A DNA stretch of 64,000 nucleotides from Sediminicola arcticus (GTDB taxonomy: Bacteria > Bacteroidota > Bacteroidia > Flavobacteriales > Flavobacteriaceae), in assembly GCF_040566695.1 (NCBI RefSeq), contig NZ_JBEXAE010000004.1:62001-126000 (forward strand), in the 5' to 3' direction. The position numbers were made by a program, and so were the translations under genes. A model generated the notes under the pieces. The model had not been told where the DNA came from. It made no database searches and saw only the letters and a list, made by a program, of their open reading frames with translations. Shown one piece after another: positions 8,729 through 17,922 of this stretch. Each line of letters opens with the position of its first letter. The stretch's first letter is position 1.

Positions 8729-8803
8729 GGTGGAAGACCGGGTTCGAACCGGCGACCCTCGGTACCACAAACCGATGCTCTAACCAGCTGAGCTACAACC
8801 ACC
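8729..8803 (-). tRNA. tRNA-His (GTG anticodon)
   Basis: A full cloverleaf reads on the minus strand from 8803. The D arm is GCTCAGCTGGTTAGAGC. The anticodon stem TCGGT/ACCGA encloses loop TTGTGGT with anticodon GUG. The T arm is GCCGG-TTCGAAC-CCGGT. An extra 5' G at position -1 pairs with C73, the tRNA-His identity element. The acceptor stem, read as GUGGUUG against CUUCCAC, has U-U mismatches at 5:68 and 6:67. CCA is not encoded in full. It is isolated between the M28 terminator and a long spacer. Confidence 0.95.
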
Positions 8804-9081
8804 ATTTGTATGCGGATGCAAATGTAATTTTTTAAAACCTTCTTTCAAAATAAAATATTCCATTTTTTTTAATTTTTAATCCCCTTTTATGAGGGAGATA
8901 GGGACAACCAAATTAAACTTCTGATAGTTAAGGCTTTTATAAAACTAACTTCTTTATGGCTAGATCAAAATCCTTGTCGCCCAATATTTCAAAATGACAG
9001 GACACTTTCTTATACTTAGCCTTCATCTACTACTAATTTAATAGTGTTTCTGTTAAGTATGCATAAAGGTTTAAAATCTTA

Positions 9082-9107
9082 AATTGGATCTTTTGCACTC
9101 TCCAATT
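9082..9107 (+). repeat. Inverted repeat AATTGGA-N12-TCCAATT
   Basis: Perfect 7-bp arms at 9082-9088 and 9101-9107. No T tract follows, so it is not a typical terminator. It lies 127 bp before the histidine kinase start and could be an operator or mRNA leader hairpin. The rest of the 430-bp spacer 8804-9233 holds no gene that can be supported. Confidence 0.4.
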
Positions 9108-9115
9108 AACAATAA

Positions 9116-9145
9116 AAATCGGTGAAATACCGTTTTTCACGATTA
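9116..9145 (+). repeat. Imperfect inverted repeat AATCGgTGAAA...TTTCAcGATT
   Basis: Arms pair with one offset base around TACCGTT. It follows the first inverted repeat by 9 bp and precedes the TPR kinase gene. The two hairpins in tandem are the only structure noticed in this spacer. Confidence 0.3.
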
Positions 9146-9233
9146 AAACACATATTTTTTAAGATTTCACAACATAAATTAGATATACCAGCGTTAAGAT
9201 ATTAATTTTATCCGTAATAATTTGAAGAGCCCA

Positions 9234-11324
9234 ATGCCCTTATTAAGACCAATTTATTTTAACTGCAAATTTGTATCCAAAAGAATCATCGTATGTATGA
9301 TATTTGTTCTAGGTGCTTTTACTGTTGTAGAAGCACAAAACAACCTAAAGGATAGTTTAACGGAGAAGCTCAAAGAAATTCAAGCAAAACGGAATTTTAC
9401 TACTTCGGACACCACCTATATTAACCTACTAAATAAATTAGGGTGGGAATTGACCTTTGATACTTCCGATAGTCTTATTTTACTTACAAAACAAGCCTTA
9501 ACATACAGTAGGAAATCTAATTATAAATTTGGTGAAAGTGAATCTTTAATGAATATGGGATCTTATCATTCCAATTTAGGCGAGACCAAAGAAGCCATTG
9601 CTCACTTCATGGAAGCCATAACCATGGCCAATGAAATAAACGATTCCAATTTAAAACTACGTATCATAAACTTACTGGCAACAGAGTACAATTATGCCGG
9701 TGACTATTCCAAATCTTTAGATCTCTATATAGAAGGAACAGAATTGGCAGAAAAAGTTGGAGATATTTACTTGTATTCCAAATTACTAGGAAATATGGGG
9801 AATTTATATGCCACCCAAAAAGATTATAAACAAGCGATTGTTTTTTATGAAAAAGGAAAAAAGCTGAACAAAGAAATAGGTAACGAGGTAGATTCCGCCA
9901 AGTCTATGAGTAATCTGGCATCTATTTATGCCGATATGGGCAATTTTGAATATGCCATGTTCAATATAAATAACAGTATCACTATTTTTGAAAAAAACCA
10001 GGTCATAGATTGGCTCGCATATTCATACGAAATAAAAGGTAAAACATACCTTCGCCAACAAAAATACAATTGGGCACTTCATTGGTACAATCAATGTAAC
10101 TTATTGCACAAAAAGATAAATGATGATAGAGGTATAATAGATCTGCTCAATGGAATGGCAGAGGCATATTATGGTCTTGGGAATATTTCCTTATCAGAAA
10201 AATACGCCTTGGAATCATATGAGATCTCGAAAAAGATCAATTTTCTAGAGGGCATACAAAAATGTGCTATGACCCTTTATAGGATAAATAAGAGCAAAGC
10301 AAAATTTAGTGAGGCGCTAATGTTCCATGAGATATATCAACAGGTATCGGATACATTGTCCAGAGATGAAAATAAAAGGGGCTTGGCCATGTTAAAGACC
10401 AAGATAGATCATGACCAAGAACAAAAAGTATTAATTATTGAAAATGAGCAAGCACTGGCAAAGCAAAAATATTTTATGTATGCTGCCATTTTGGTCATTG
10501 TGATTTTTATTATCATTAGCTTATTAATATACAGAGGCCAAAAAATTCAGAAGAAACTGAACAAAAGGCTTAAGCATCAAAAGAGCGACCTTTTAAAAAG
10601 AGAAAAAGAGTTAAATGAAATCAATCTCACCAAAGACAAATTATTTTCCATTATCGGCCACGACTTAAGGGGCCCTATAGGCGCTCTTCAAGAACTGCTA
10701 AGGATGTTGAAGGTAGGAGAAATACTGCAATCAGAATTTATGGGTTTCATTCCTAAATTACGTGATGATGTTGAACACATATCTTTTACCCTAAACAACC
10801 TACTTTCGTGGGGGCAGACCCAAATGAAGGGTGCAGTAACTAAGGCTAGTGCTTTTGATTTGGAAGAATTGGTTACGGACAACATTAATTTACTTTCAGA
10901 AATCTCAGAAAACAAATCTATCAGAATTATCAATAAAATTTCCGATAATACCATAATCTGGTCAGATGTGAATCAAATTGATATTGTGATAAGAAACCTT
11001 ATTAGTAATGCCCTCAAATTCACCCCTGAACGTGGAACGGTAACCATAGAAGCTAATGAGCGAGGCAATCATTGGGAAATATCGGTTAAGGACTCCGGAA
11101 TAGGTATGGACTTAGTCACACAGGACAAATTGTTCCATCCTAATTCAAACCATACCACCTATGGAACCAATAACGAAAAAGGAACTGGACTTGGTCTTTC
11201 CCTTTGTAAAGAAATGGTAGAAAAAAATAATGGGCAAATTTGGGTAGAAAGTGCATTGAGGAATGGTACTTGTTTCTACTTTACTTTACCAAAATCAAAA
11301 AAGGACTATAAAAATGTGGGTTAG
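9234..11324 (+). CDS. TPR-repeat membrane sensor histidine kinase
   Basis: 696 residues from ATG 9234; the frame is open from a TTG at 9222, and ATG 9297 is a shorter alternative start. A signal sequence ending near VVEAQ is followed by about 300 residues of TPR-like helical repeats (for example ALTYSRKSNYKFGESESLMN, KDYKQAIVFYEKGKKLNKE), predicted periplasmic. A membrane helix follows near residue 415-435 (FMYAAILVIVIFIIISLLIY), then a short coiled coil. The HisKA H-box has His476 in IIGHDLRGP. The ATPase domain shows the N box NLISNALKF, G1 DSGIGM and G2 GTGLGLSLC. No receiver domain or response regulator gene is adjacent, so it is an orphan kinase. Its signal is unknown. The stop overlaps the convergent bshB1 gene by 4 bp. 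Confidence 0.93.
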   Translation: MPLLRPIYFNCKFVSKRIIVCMIFVLGAFTVVEAQNNLKDSLTEKLKEIQAKRNFTTSDTTYINLLNKLGWELTFDTSDSLILLTKQALTYSRKSNYKFGESESLMNMGSYHSNLGETKEAIAHFMEAITMANEINDSNLKLRIINLLATEYNYAGDYSKSLDLYIEGTELAEKVGDIYLYSKLLGNMGNLYATQKDYKQAIVFYEKGKKLNKEIGNEVDSAKSMSNLASIYADMGNFEYAMFNINNSITIFEKNQVIDWLAYSYEIKGKTYLRQQKYNWALHWYNQCNLLHKKINDDRGIIDLLNGMAEAYYGLGNISLSEKYALESYEISKKINFLEGIQKCAMTLYRINKSKAKFSEALMFHEIYQQVSDTLSRDENKRGLAMLKTKIDHDQEQKVLIIENEQALAKQKYFMYAAILVIVIFIIISLLIYRGQKIQKKLNKRLKHQKSDLLKREKELNEINLTKDKLFSIIGHDLRGPIGALQELLRMLKVGEILQSEFMGFIPKLRDDVEHISFTLNNLLSWGQTQMKGAVTKASAFDLEELVTDNINLLSEISENKSIRIINKISDNTIIWSDVNQIDIVIRNLISNALKFTPERGTVTIEANERGNHWEISVKDSGIGMDLVTQDKLFHPNSNHTTYGTNNEKGTGLGLSLCKEMVEKNNGQIWVESALRNGTCFYFTLPKSKKDYKNVG

Positions 11325-12043
11325 ATTAAATGGTCTAAACTGCCAACCGCAACAGGCCTTTCTGAAGTAAAACCCTCGGCGTATTCCGTACCCACCAATC
11401 TTCCTAGATCTCTTGCCCTATATTTTACGCTGTCTATAAAATTTTCACTGCTAATAGGTGTTTCTGGTTCGTTACTCTTTGGATCGAAGAACTGGGAACC
11501 GTAAGCCAAAATAGCTTCCGTTTTCTTATCTATAAAACCACTCACATCAATAACAAAATCTGGCTTTAAGTTTTTCCATTGTATGTAATGGTACACCTGC
11601 TTGGGTCTCCAAGCATTTTGCCATTCTTCACTACCTTCTAGTCTAGTGTCTATTTTCATTAAACCGCTTAAAAAACAGGCATCGCTCACTAAACTGCTCC
11701 CTTTTGCATGGTCAATATGACGATCATCTATAGCATTACACAATACAATATCCGGTCTGTATTTTCTAAGTACCTGGATAATTTCTATTTGATGCTTTTT
11801 ATCGTTTACAAAAAAGCCATCGGCAAATTCCAAGTTTTCCCTGACCGCAACTCCTAACACTTTTGCAGCAGCAGCAGCTTCCTTATCCCTTATTTCAGGG
11901 GTGCCTCTTGTGCCCAACTCCCCTCTTGTCAAATCTATAATCCCTACTTTTTTACCATGGGCCACTTCCTTCGCAATAGTTGCTCCTGCTCCAAGTTCAG
12001 CGTCATCTGGATGCGCGCCAAATACTAAAATATCTAGTTTCAA
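11321..12043 (-). CDS. bshB1: Bacillithiol biosynthesis N-acetylglucosaminyl-malate deacetylase
   Basis: 240 residues of the PIG-L/LmbE zinc deacetylase fold. The N-terminal metal motif GAHPDDAELG gives His11, Asp13 and Asp14; DRHIDH supplies the later His ligand. The stretch DLTRGELGTRG is typical of BshB1, which removes acetate from GlcNAc-malate in the second step of bacillithiol synthesis in the cytoplasm. It lies 16 bp downstream of a trans-sulfuration enzyme and is probably co-transcribed, which links thiol synthesis with cysteine or methionine metabolism. bshA and bshC are not in the window. The first in-frame ATG gives the family length. Confidence 0.93.
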   Translation of the reverse strand: MKLDILVFGAHPDDAELGAGATIAKEVAHGKKVGIIDLTRGELGTRGTPEIRDKEAAAAAKVLGVAVRENLEFADGFFVNDKKHQIEIIQVLRKYRPDIVLCNAIDDRHIDHAKGSSLVSDACFLSGLMKIDTRLEGSEEWQNAWRPKQVYHYIQWKNLKPDFVIDVSGFIDKKTEAILAYGSQFFDPKSNEPETPISSENFIDSVKYRARDLGRLVGTEYAEGFTSERPVAVGSLDHLI

Positions 12044-12059
12044 AGAATCTAATTTAAAT

Positions 12060-13244
12060 TTATATTTCGTTGCTCTGTAAGGCGGTAGTTTTTGCTTTTA
12101 CCGATTCTAATGCTTGTTCTATATCTGCAATGAGGTCTTCTATTTCTTCTATACCTATCGAAAAACGGATAAGACCATCTACTATTCCCTGTTTTTCTCG
12201 TTCTTCTGCAGTCAAAAGGGAGTGAGAAGTTAAGGTTGGCGATAGTACGGTACTCTCAACTCCTGCCAAACTCATAGAGGATTTTATAAGTCGCAAAGAT
12301 TTTTGGAAGGTGGAAGAGTTTAGATTTTTGTCCAATTCAAAAGACAACATCCCTCCAAAACCTTTCATTTGAGCTTTGGCCAATTCATGTCCGGGATGTG
12401 ACTCTAACCCTGGGTAATAAACGGCATGTATATCGTTGTGCTCATAGAGGAACTGAGCCATCTTCATGGCGTTTTCATTTTGTGCCCTTACCCGTATTCC
12501 CATGGTCTTTATGCTTCGTTCCAATAACCACACAGTGTAATCACTTAAACTTCCACCAAAATTTTTGGCTAATTGAAAAATACGGTCCATATGTTCTTGA
12601 GAGGATGCTACGGCCCCTGCCAAAATATCCGAATGCCCGCCCATGTACTTAGTAGCACTGTGCAGCACAACATCGATACCAAAGTCGATAGGATTTTGAT
12701 TCACCGGACTCGCAAAGGTATTATCAATCATAGAGACCAAACCATGCTTTTTGGCTATTTGAGCCACGGCTTTTAAATCTGTAATGGTCAATAAAGGATT
12801 AGAAGGTGTCTCCAAATAAATTACCTTGGTGTTTTGCTTAATTTCTGCAAGGAAATCTTCTGGCTCTAAGCTTTTAGTAAAAGAATACTCTATCCCAAAC
12901 TTGTGGAATTCTTCCATCACTAGATTGTAGGTGCCACCATAAAGCGTTTTTTGAAGTACAATGTGGTCTCCAGCCTTTAGAAATGCCAATAAAGTAGTAC
13001 TAATAGCAGCCATACCACTACCAAAGATCATGGCAGCCTCTGCATGTTCCAAAGCAGCGATTTTTTTTGAGAGGGCCACTTGGTTTGGGGTATTAAAATA
13101 CCTGGGATAGCGTTTTACATCTACATCCTCAAAAGCATAAGAGGTACTCATAAAAAGTGGAGAAACGGCTCCTTTGAACTGTTCATCCTGAATTTCCCCA
13201 AAATGGGTACAAATGGTATTAAGACCTTTTATCTTCTCGTCCAT
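12060..13244 (-). CDS. Trans-sulfuration PLP enzyme (cystathionine gamma-synthase/lyase type)
   Basis: 394 residues of the Cys/Met metabolism PLP family. The PLP-binding Lys199 lies in HSATKYMGGHSD. IFGSGMAA and ETPSNP are the conserved phosphate- and substrate-site segments, and SLAGVEST is the C-terminal signature. Such enzymes make or break cystathionine, or eliminate thiol from methionine; the sequence alone does not separate gamma-synthase, gamma-lyase and methionine gamma-lyase. Position directly before bshB1 suggests a role in cysteine supply, so cystathionine gamma-lyase or synthase is the most likely activity. Confidence 0.88.
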   Translation of the reverse strand: MDEKIKGLNTICTHFGEIQDEQFKGAVSPLFMSTSYAFEDVDVKRYPRYFNTPNQVALSKKIAALEHAEAAMIFGSGMAAISTTLLAFLKAGDHIVLQKTLYGGTYNLVMEEFHKFGIEYSFTKSLEPEDFLAEIKQNTKVIYLETPSNPLLTITDLKAVAQIAKKHGLVSMIDNTFASPVNQNPIDFGIDVVLHSATKYMGGHSDILAGAVASSQEHMDRIFQLAKNFGGSLSDYTVWLLERSIKTMGIRVRAQNENAMKMAQFLYEHNDIHAVYYPGLESHPGHELAKAQMKGFGGMLSFELDKNLNSSTFQKSLRLIKSSMSLAGVESTVLSPTLTSHSLLTAEEREKQGIVDGLIRFSIGIEEIEDLIADIEQALESVKAKTTALQSNEI

Positions 13245-13266
13245 AATGGCTTCTATATTTTAGAAT

Positions 13267-13295
13267 TATAAAGGTATCCGAAAACACCTTTTATA
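13267..13295 (-). repeat. Hairpin TATAAAGGT...ACCTTTTATA between ccsBA and the PLP gene
   Basis: Nine-base arms (one extra T on one side) enclose a 10-nt loop in the 85-bp gap between ccsBA and the downstream PLP enzyme. It lacks a long U tract. It may attenuate read-through or lie in the leader of the PLP gene. Confidence 0.4.
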
Positions 13296-13329
13296 AGATT
13301 TAAAGTTACAAAATGAAAAGTTTCCATTT

Positions 13330-16300
13330 TTAATTTTTGACATAATTAACGCGGTACCTCCAAAAACTAATTGCTCCCAATACAAAGACCGCAACAACAG
13401 TGTACCAAATAAAGGTTGGGGTTATCACCTGGTCTCCACTGGCATAACTATGGAGTCCTACTAAATAGAAATTCACTCCAAAATAGGTCATCATGATGCT
13501 GGAAAAAGCAATTACACTTAAAAAGTTGAATGTCCATTTACTTCTCAATCCAGGAACAAGTCGCCCATGAATAACAAAAGCATAAACCATAATGGAAATC
13601 AAGGCCCAAGTTTCTTTTGGATCCCATCCCCAATATCTTCCCCAACTTTCATTGGCCCATTGTCCGCCCAAGAAATTACCTATGGTCAACATGATCAAGC
13701 CCAAGGTAAGTGCAAGTTCGTTGATAATGGTAAGTTCCTTAAGGTTGATCTCCATTCGTTTTTTATTTTTCTTCGTGGTCAAGGTTATCAAGATCAATGA
13801 AACCACCCCTAAAATCATCCCCACTGTCAATGGGCCATAACTACCAACAATAACAGCCACGTGAATCATTAACCAATAACTATCCAATACCGGTTGTAAA
13901 TTAGCTATGGAAGGGTCTACCCAACTCTGATGGGCTATCCATAACAACATAGAAGCAACAAATGCCGTAGATGCAATGGTCATATCACTTTTTCGTCCAA
14001 AGGCCAGACCAATCCCCATGGTGGCCCAACCCACATAAAGGATGCTTTCATAGGCATCACTCCAAGGGGCGTGTCCAGAAATATACCAGCGAAATATAAG
14101 TCCCGCTGTATGCCATAAGAACAATAGAATAATAGCGCCTTTGAAAAAGTAGATGCCCACCCTCCATAAAGAACGGTCTTTAAATATCTGAAAGATTAAA
14201 AAGAAGAACATCAATACTCCTATTAAGGCATAATACTTGTACAATTGATTAAAAATGTCCAACTTATTGTATAGAATCTCTGCCTCTATTTTTCTTTCGG
14301 AAGGTAAAACTTCACTTCCATGGTTTTCTTGGTTTTTCTTAAAAGCAGCCAATAATTTGTCTGCTTCTGTGTAATCCCCAGATGTAGTAGCCTTATCCAA
14401 GGACATCAAATAGTACGGAATTGCATTTTTAACAAAATTCGCGTAAAGTGAATCCTGTATCTGAAATTTTCCCGATCGGTACTCTATAGTAGAAATCCAT
14501 TTATTGTTCTCATCGTTCAACAAAGGAAATATTTTAACAATCTCACCACTTAAAGCCCTATTCAATAACCCCAAACGTAGATCTACATCCTTAAAATCCT
14601 GTTCAAATTTATTAGGAGTATTGGTAGCATATGCCTTTTCTAAAAAGGGGGCCAATTTGTACTGTCCTTTTGCATCAAAAAAATCAGTAGCCTTTACATA
14701 TTTTTGACCCTCTGGAATTCCTATGATCTTGCGGATGCTATCGTTTTGTCCCTTTTTGTCCAAAGCAATGAATTTCGCATTATACCATAGGGACGGATTT
14801 GCCATCATAGACAAGAACACCTGATCTGGATTCAACGATTCATAATTATCCTTGAAGCTCAATTTTCGTAATAGTTCTGCGGCAAAAGTATTTATGGGTT
14901 TCATACGTCCACCATCATCCTGAATCACCAATTTCCCAAATTGTTCAGCATGGGCAACAGAAACAGCCGATGCCTGGAGCATGGAATCTACTTTTACAAC
15001 CTTAGGTAACACTGTATGATCATGATCATCGGCCTCCTGTGCTATCCCCTGTAAGGTAAAAGCAACCACTAGTAAAGTGGCCATTGTCTTCTTTTTTGCT
15101 TTTAACTTATCCAAGGATTGTGCTAGATCTTTAAAACGCGTTTTACCAAAAAGCATAATCCCCATTAAACCAATATATAAAAGAAAATATCCAATATAGG
15201 TAATCCAAGTACCCCAAATATCGTGATTTACAGACAATACAGTTCCCTTTTCATCTGGATGAAAACTAGATTGAAAAAAACGATAGCCTTTGTGGTCTAG
15301 GACGTGATTCATAAATATATCGTAATCGAAAGGACGCTCGTCCTCTACGGTCACCTTACTCATAAAGGAAGCATACCCTTTTTCTGTACCAGGATATTTT
15401 TCGGCAATAAAATCGTTCAACTTAATTTTAAAGGGCAACTCGTTGATCTTAGAACCATACGAAAGTGAAAAATCTAATCCACCCACTTTAAATTTTTCAG
15501 AGAAATTAGAGGCACCTTTACCTCCCAATAGCTTTTTCTGCACGGTTTGCCCATTGGAAGTGATATCCAAGATGATGGCATCTTGGGAGTTCTTGGTAAT
15601 TTCGTTTTCAGGTAGAGCAACTACACCATAAGATCCTTTAGTTACTGGCTCAGGTATAACGAACTGCATGCCCGCAGCATTATAAAGTGATCTCAATTGC
15701 AATGTTTGCAGACTATCCTTGTACAACTGGCCCTGGAACTGATCTGCCATTCTCATAAAATTACCTTCAAAAGGAGATTTTATAAGGTACGTACTATCTG
15801 TGGTCATAATGTTTATAGCTCCTTGAGTCTCTTTATTCAAGGCAAAAAGCACATTATGAATACTGGTAATCTCTCCGTTTTCTAAAAAATGATCGTGCCT
15901 ATCACCGTCCCCAGCCTCAACAATTTTTAAATATTGCTTCCCGTTTTCATCTGGGATCAACCCCTCTTCTGCACCCTTTATAAAACCTGAATAGGTAATG
16001 GAGAAATCCTGCCCATTAAAGTCAAAATTCCATGGAAGGCTAGACTTCAATGCTTCAGGGGTAACTATTAGATCATCTTCAAATCTTCGCCTTTGCAATT
16101 GTCCGTTCACATCTCCGTCTACAAAAGCTGTCAAATATGTTTTGTCAGAATAAAACACATTTTCAGAATTACCTTCCCTAATGGGCATCATCCCTTCAAA
16201 ACTAATGTATCTGGTCACAAAAGCACCAACTATGATCAAGACCCATGAAAGATGGAGCATGAGCACTGGCCATTTTTCCTTTCTCAAAAGTTTATATCGG

Positions 16301-16500
16301 AATATATTACCACTAAAATTGATCACAAAGAAGACCATAATAGCCTCAAACCAAGTAGCATTGTATATCCAAATTCTTGCAGTTTCCGTGCTATACCAAC
16401 TTTCTACAAAGGTACCAAACGCCATGGCTGTGGCGAATAGGATAAAAAGAATGGCTGTTAAACGAGTAGAAAAGAAAATCTTTTTAAACAGTTCTGTCAT
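13330..16500 (-). CDS. Cytochrome c biogenesis fusion protein CcsBA (ResB-CcsA)
   Basis: 1056 residues, a fusion of the two system II cytochrome c synthetase subunits. The N-terminal half is ResB/CcsB-like: membrane helices at about residues 10-115, then a large periplasmic region, then a helix near 420-440 (IGYFLLYIGLMGIMLFG). The C-terminal third is CcsA: at least six membrane helices, the haem-binding tryptophan-rich motif WGRYWGWDPKETW near residue 955, and external His residues in HTAGLIFRW and VIHGRLVPG. The complex exports haem and attaches it to CXXCH apocytochromes on the outer face of the membrane. The fusion form is common in Bacteroidota. No other cytochrome assembly gene is adjacent. 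Confidence 0.95.
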   Translation of the reverse strand: MTELFKKIFFSTRLTAILFILFATAMAFGTFVESWYSTETARIWIYNATWFEAIMVFFVINFSGNIFRYKLLRKEKWPVLMLHLSWVLIIVGAFVTRYISFEGMMPIREGNSENVFYSDKTYLTAFVDGDVNGQLQRRRFEDDLIVTPEALKSSLPWNFDFNGQDFSITYSGFIKGAEEGLIPDENGKQYLKIVEAGDGDRHDHFLENGEITSIHNVLFALNKETQGAINIMTTDSTYLIKSPFEGNFMRMADQFQGQLYKDSLQTLQLRSLYNAAGMQFVIPEPVTKGSYGVVALPENEITKNSQDAIILDITSNGQTVQKKLLGGKGASNFSEKFKVGGLDFSLSYGSKINELPFKIKLNDFIAEKYPGTEKGYASFMSKVTVEDERPFDYDIFMNHVLDHKGYRFFQSSFHPDEKGTVLSVNHDIWGTWITYIGYFLLYIGLMGIMLFGKTRFKDLAQSLDKLKAKKKTMATLLVVAFTLQGIAQEADDHDHTVLPKVVKVDSMLQASAVSVAHAEQFGKLVIQDDGGRMKPINTFAAELLRKLSFKDNYESLNPDQVFLSMMANPSLWYNAKFIALDKKGQNDSIRKIIGIPEGQKYVKATDFFDAKGQYKLAPFLEKAYATNTPNKFEQDFKDVDLRLGLLNRALSGEIVKIFPLLNDENNKWISTIEYRSGKFQIQDSLYANFVKNAIPYYLMSLDKATTSGDYTEADKLLAAFKKNQENHGSEVLPSERKIEAEILYNKLDIFNQLYKYYALIGVLMFFFLIFQIFKDRSLWRVGIYFFKGAIILLFLWHTAGLIFRWYISGHAPWSDAYESILYVGWATMGIGLAFGRKSDMTIASTAFVASMLLWIAHQSWVDPSIANLQPVLDSYWLMIHVAVIVGSYGPLTVGMILGVVSLILITLTTKKNKKRMEINLKELTIINELALTLGLIMLTIGNFLGGQWANESWGRYWGWDPKETWALISIMVYAFVIHGRLVPGLRSKWTFNFLSVIAFSSIMMTYFGVNFYLVGLHSYASGDQVITPTFIWYTVVAVFVLGAISFWRYRVNYVKN

Positions 16501-16628
16501 CGCTAGGATAAAGGTTTTATTACAGGATGCGAAAATACGGTCTTTTTATGATTTTAACGGTCTAAGCCGCTTTTAAAAAGTTAAACAACTTTGTTAATTA
16601 TTTCACAAGTCAACACTGCATTAATTTG

Positions 16629-16636
16629 TATTTTTG
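16629..16636 (+). promoter_or_regulatory. -7 element directly before the DUF2520 gene
   Basis: TATTTTTG matches TAnnTTTG and ends only 4 bp before the ATG at 16641, so the transcript would start at or next to the start codon. No upstream TTG at the normal distance was seen. Confidence 0.45.
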
Positions 16637-16640
16637 AAAC

Positions 16641-17405
16641 ATGATTTCAATAGTAATCCTAGGTACCGGTAATGTCGCCAAACATCTTTACGATGCCTTT
16701 TTAATAACGGACAATGTAAAAATTCTACAAGTGGTAGGAAGAACGGAAGATAAGCTCTTGGCGTATTCCAAACATACCGAGGTAATATCAGATTATCGTT
16801 ACCTGATGGATGCGGATATCTACCTTATCGCCGTTAGTGATGATGCCATAGCAGAAGTATCCAAAAAAATCAAGGATAAAAAAGGCCTTATAGCGCATAC
16901 CTCCGGTAGCTGCGAATTAGATGTATTAGTTCCAAACCAAAGAAGAGGTGTGTTTTACCCCTTGCAATCCTTTACGAAAGGCAAGAAGGTCGATTTTTTG
17001 GAGATTCCAATCTGCTTGGAGGCAAAACATCATGATGATTTTATGCTCTTACAACAATTGGCCCATTTGATTTCTGACAAGGTGTTCCACATTTCTTCGG
17101 AACAGCGAAAAACAATTCATTTAGCGGCCGTGTTTGTCAATAATTTTACCAACCATCTATATCAAATCGGAAGCGAAATTTGTGCTGAAAAAAAAATTCC
17201 ATTCGAACTTTTACAACCATTAATACAGGAAACGGCGCACAAAATAAACACCCTAAATCCACATGAGGCACAAACTGGTCCCGCCAGAAGAGGAGACATG
17301 ACAACCATCAATAATCACCTAGGACTACTCGAAAATAAAACCTACAAGGAAATTTATTCCTTACTTAGCAATTCAATACAGAAAGATTATGAGCAAGAGT
17401 TATAA
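16641..17405 (+). CDS. Rossmann-fold DUF2520 dehydrogenase-like protein
   Basis: 254 residues. The N-terminus MISIVILGTGNVAKHL is a glycine-rich NAD(P)-binding motif (GTGNVA), and the C-terminal ~120 residues form the helical DUF2520 domain (RKTIHLAAVFVNNFTNHLY). The architecture resembles beta-hydroxyacid dehydrogenase/F420-dependent reductase relatives, but no substrate is established. It overlaps the KdsC-like gene by 17 bp and begins a run of tightly packed genes (KdsC-like, Maf). The ATG must be the start because the Rossmann strand begins at residue 2. Confidence 0.85.
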   Translation: MISIVILGTGNVAKHLYDAFLITDNVKILQVVGRTEDKLLAYSKHTEVISDYRYLMDADIYLIAVSDDAIAEVSKKIKDKKGLIAHTSGSCELDVLVPNQRRGVFYPLQSFTKGKKVDFLEIPICLEAKHHDDFMLLQQLAHLISDKVFHISSEQRKTIHLAAVFVNNFTNHLYQIGSEICAEKKIPFELLQPLIQETAHKINTLNPHEAQTGPARRGDMTTINNHLGLLENKTYKEIYSLLSNSIQKDYEQEL

Positions 17406-17916
17406 AGAATATCTAAAAGACATCAATACTTTTGTTTTTGATGTTGATGGCGTATTCACAGATGGCACGGTTACCATTACTTCCACCGGAGAAATGTTAC
17501 GAAAAATGAATATAAAGGATGGTTTCGCCCTTAAAACTGCAATTCAAAAAGGATACAATGTGTGCATTATTTCTGGAGGAACCAATGAAGGGGTAAGAAT
17601 CAGATTTAGAGACCTTGGAGTTACAGATATCTATTTGGGAGCCCATTATAAACAAGATCCCCTACAGGAATACATGGATGTATATGGCATTACACCTGAA
17701 CAGATCCTTTACATGGGAGATGATCTTCCAGATGTTCCCGTAATGCAAATGGTGGCCTTGCCTACCTGCCCCCAGGATGCTGTTCCAGAAGTAAAAGAGG
17801 TATGTAAATACATCTCACACATCAATGGTGGTCATGGCTGCGTTAGGGACGTTATTGAACAGGTATTGAAGGTAAGGGGCGACTGGGAAGGAAATTTTAA
17901 TGCTAGAAACGATTAG
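17389..17916 (+). CDS. KdsC-like HAD-superfamily phosphatase
   Basis: 175 residues, the usual length of 3-deoxy-D-manno-octulosonate 8-phosphate phosphatase. HAD motif I FDVDGVFTDG carries Asp18 and Asp20; the cap-less subclass IIIA motif IV MGDDLPD is near residue 107. KdsC dephosphorylates Kdo-8-P for lipopolysaccharide core synthesis and acts as a tetramer. Close relatives act on 2-keto-3-deoxy-nonulosonate phosphate, so the exact sugar is not fixed. It overlaps the upstream DUF2520 gene by 17 bp and precedes maf by 6 bp. Confidence 0.88.
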   Translation: MSKSYKEYLKDINTFVFDVDGVFTDGTVTITSTGEMLRKMNIKDGFALKTAIQKGYNVCIISGGTNEGVRIRFRDLGVTDIYLGAHYKQDPLQEYMDVYGITPEQILYMGDDLPDVPVMQMVALPTCPQDAVPEVKEVCKYISHINGGHGCVRDVIEQVLKVRGDWEGNFNARND

Positions 17917-17922
17917 TGCCCA

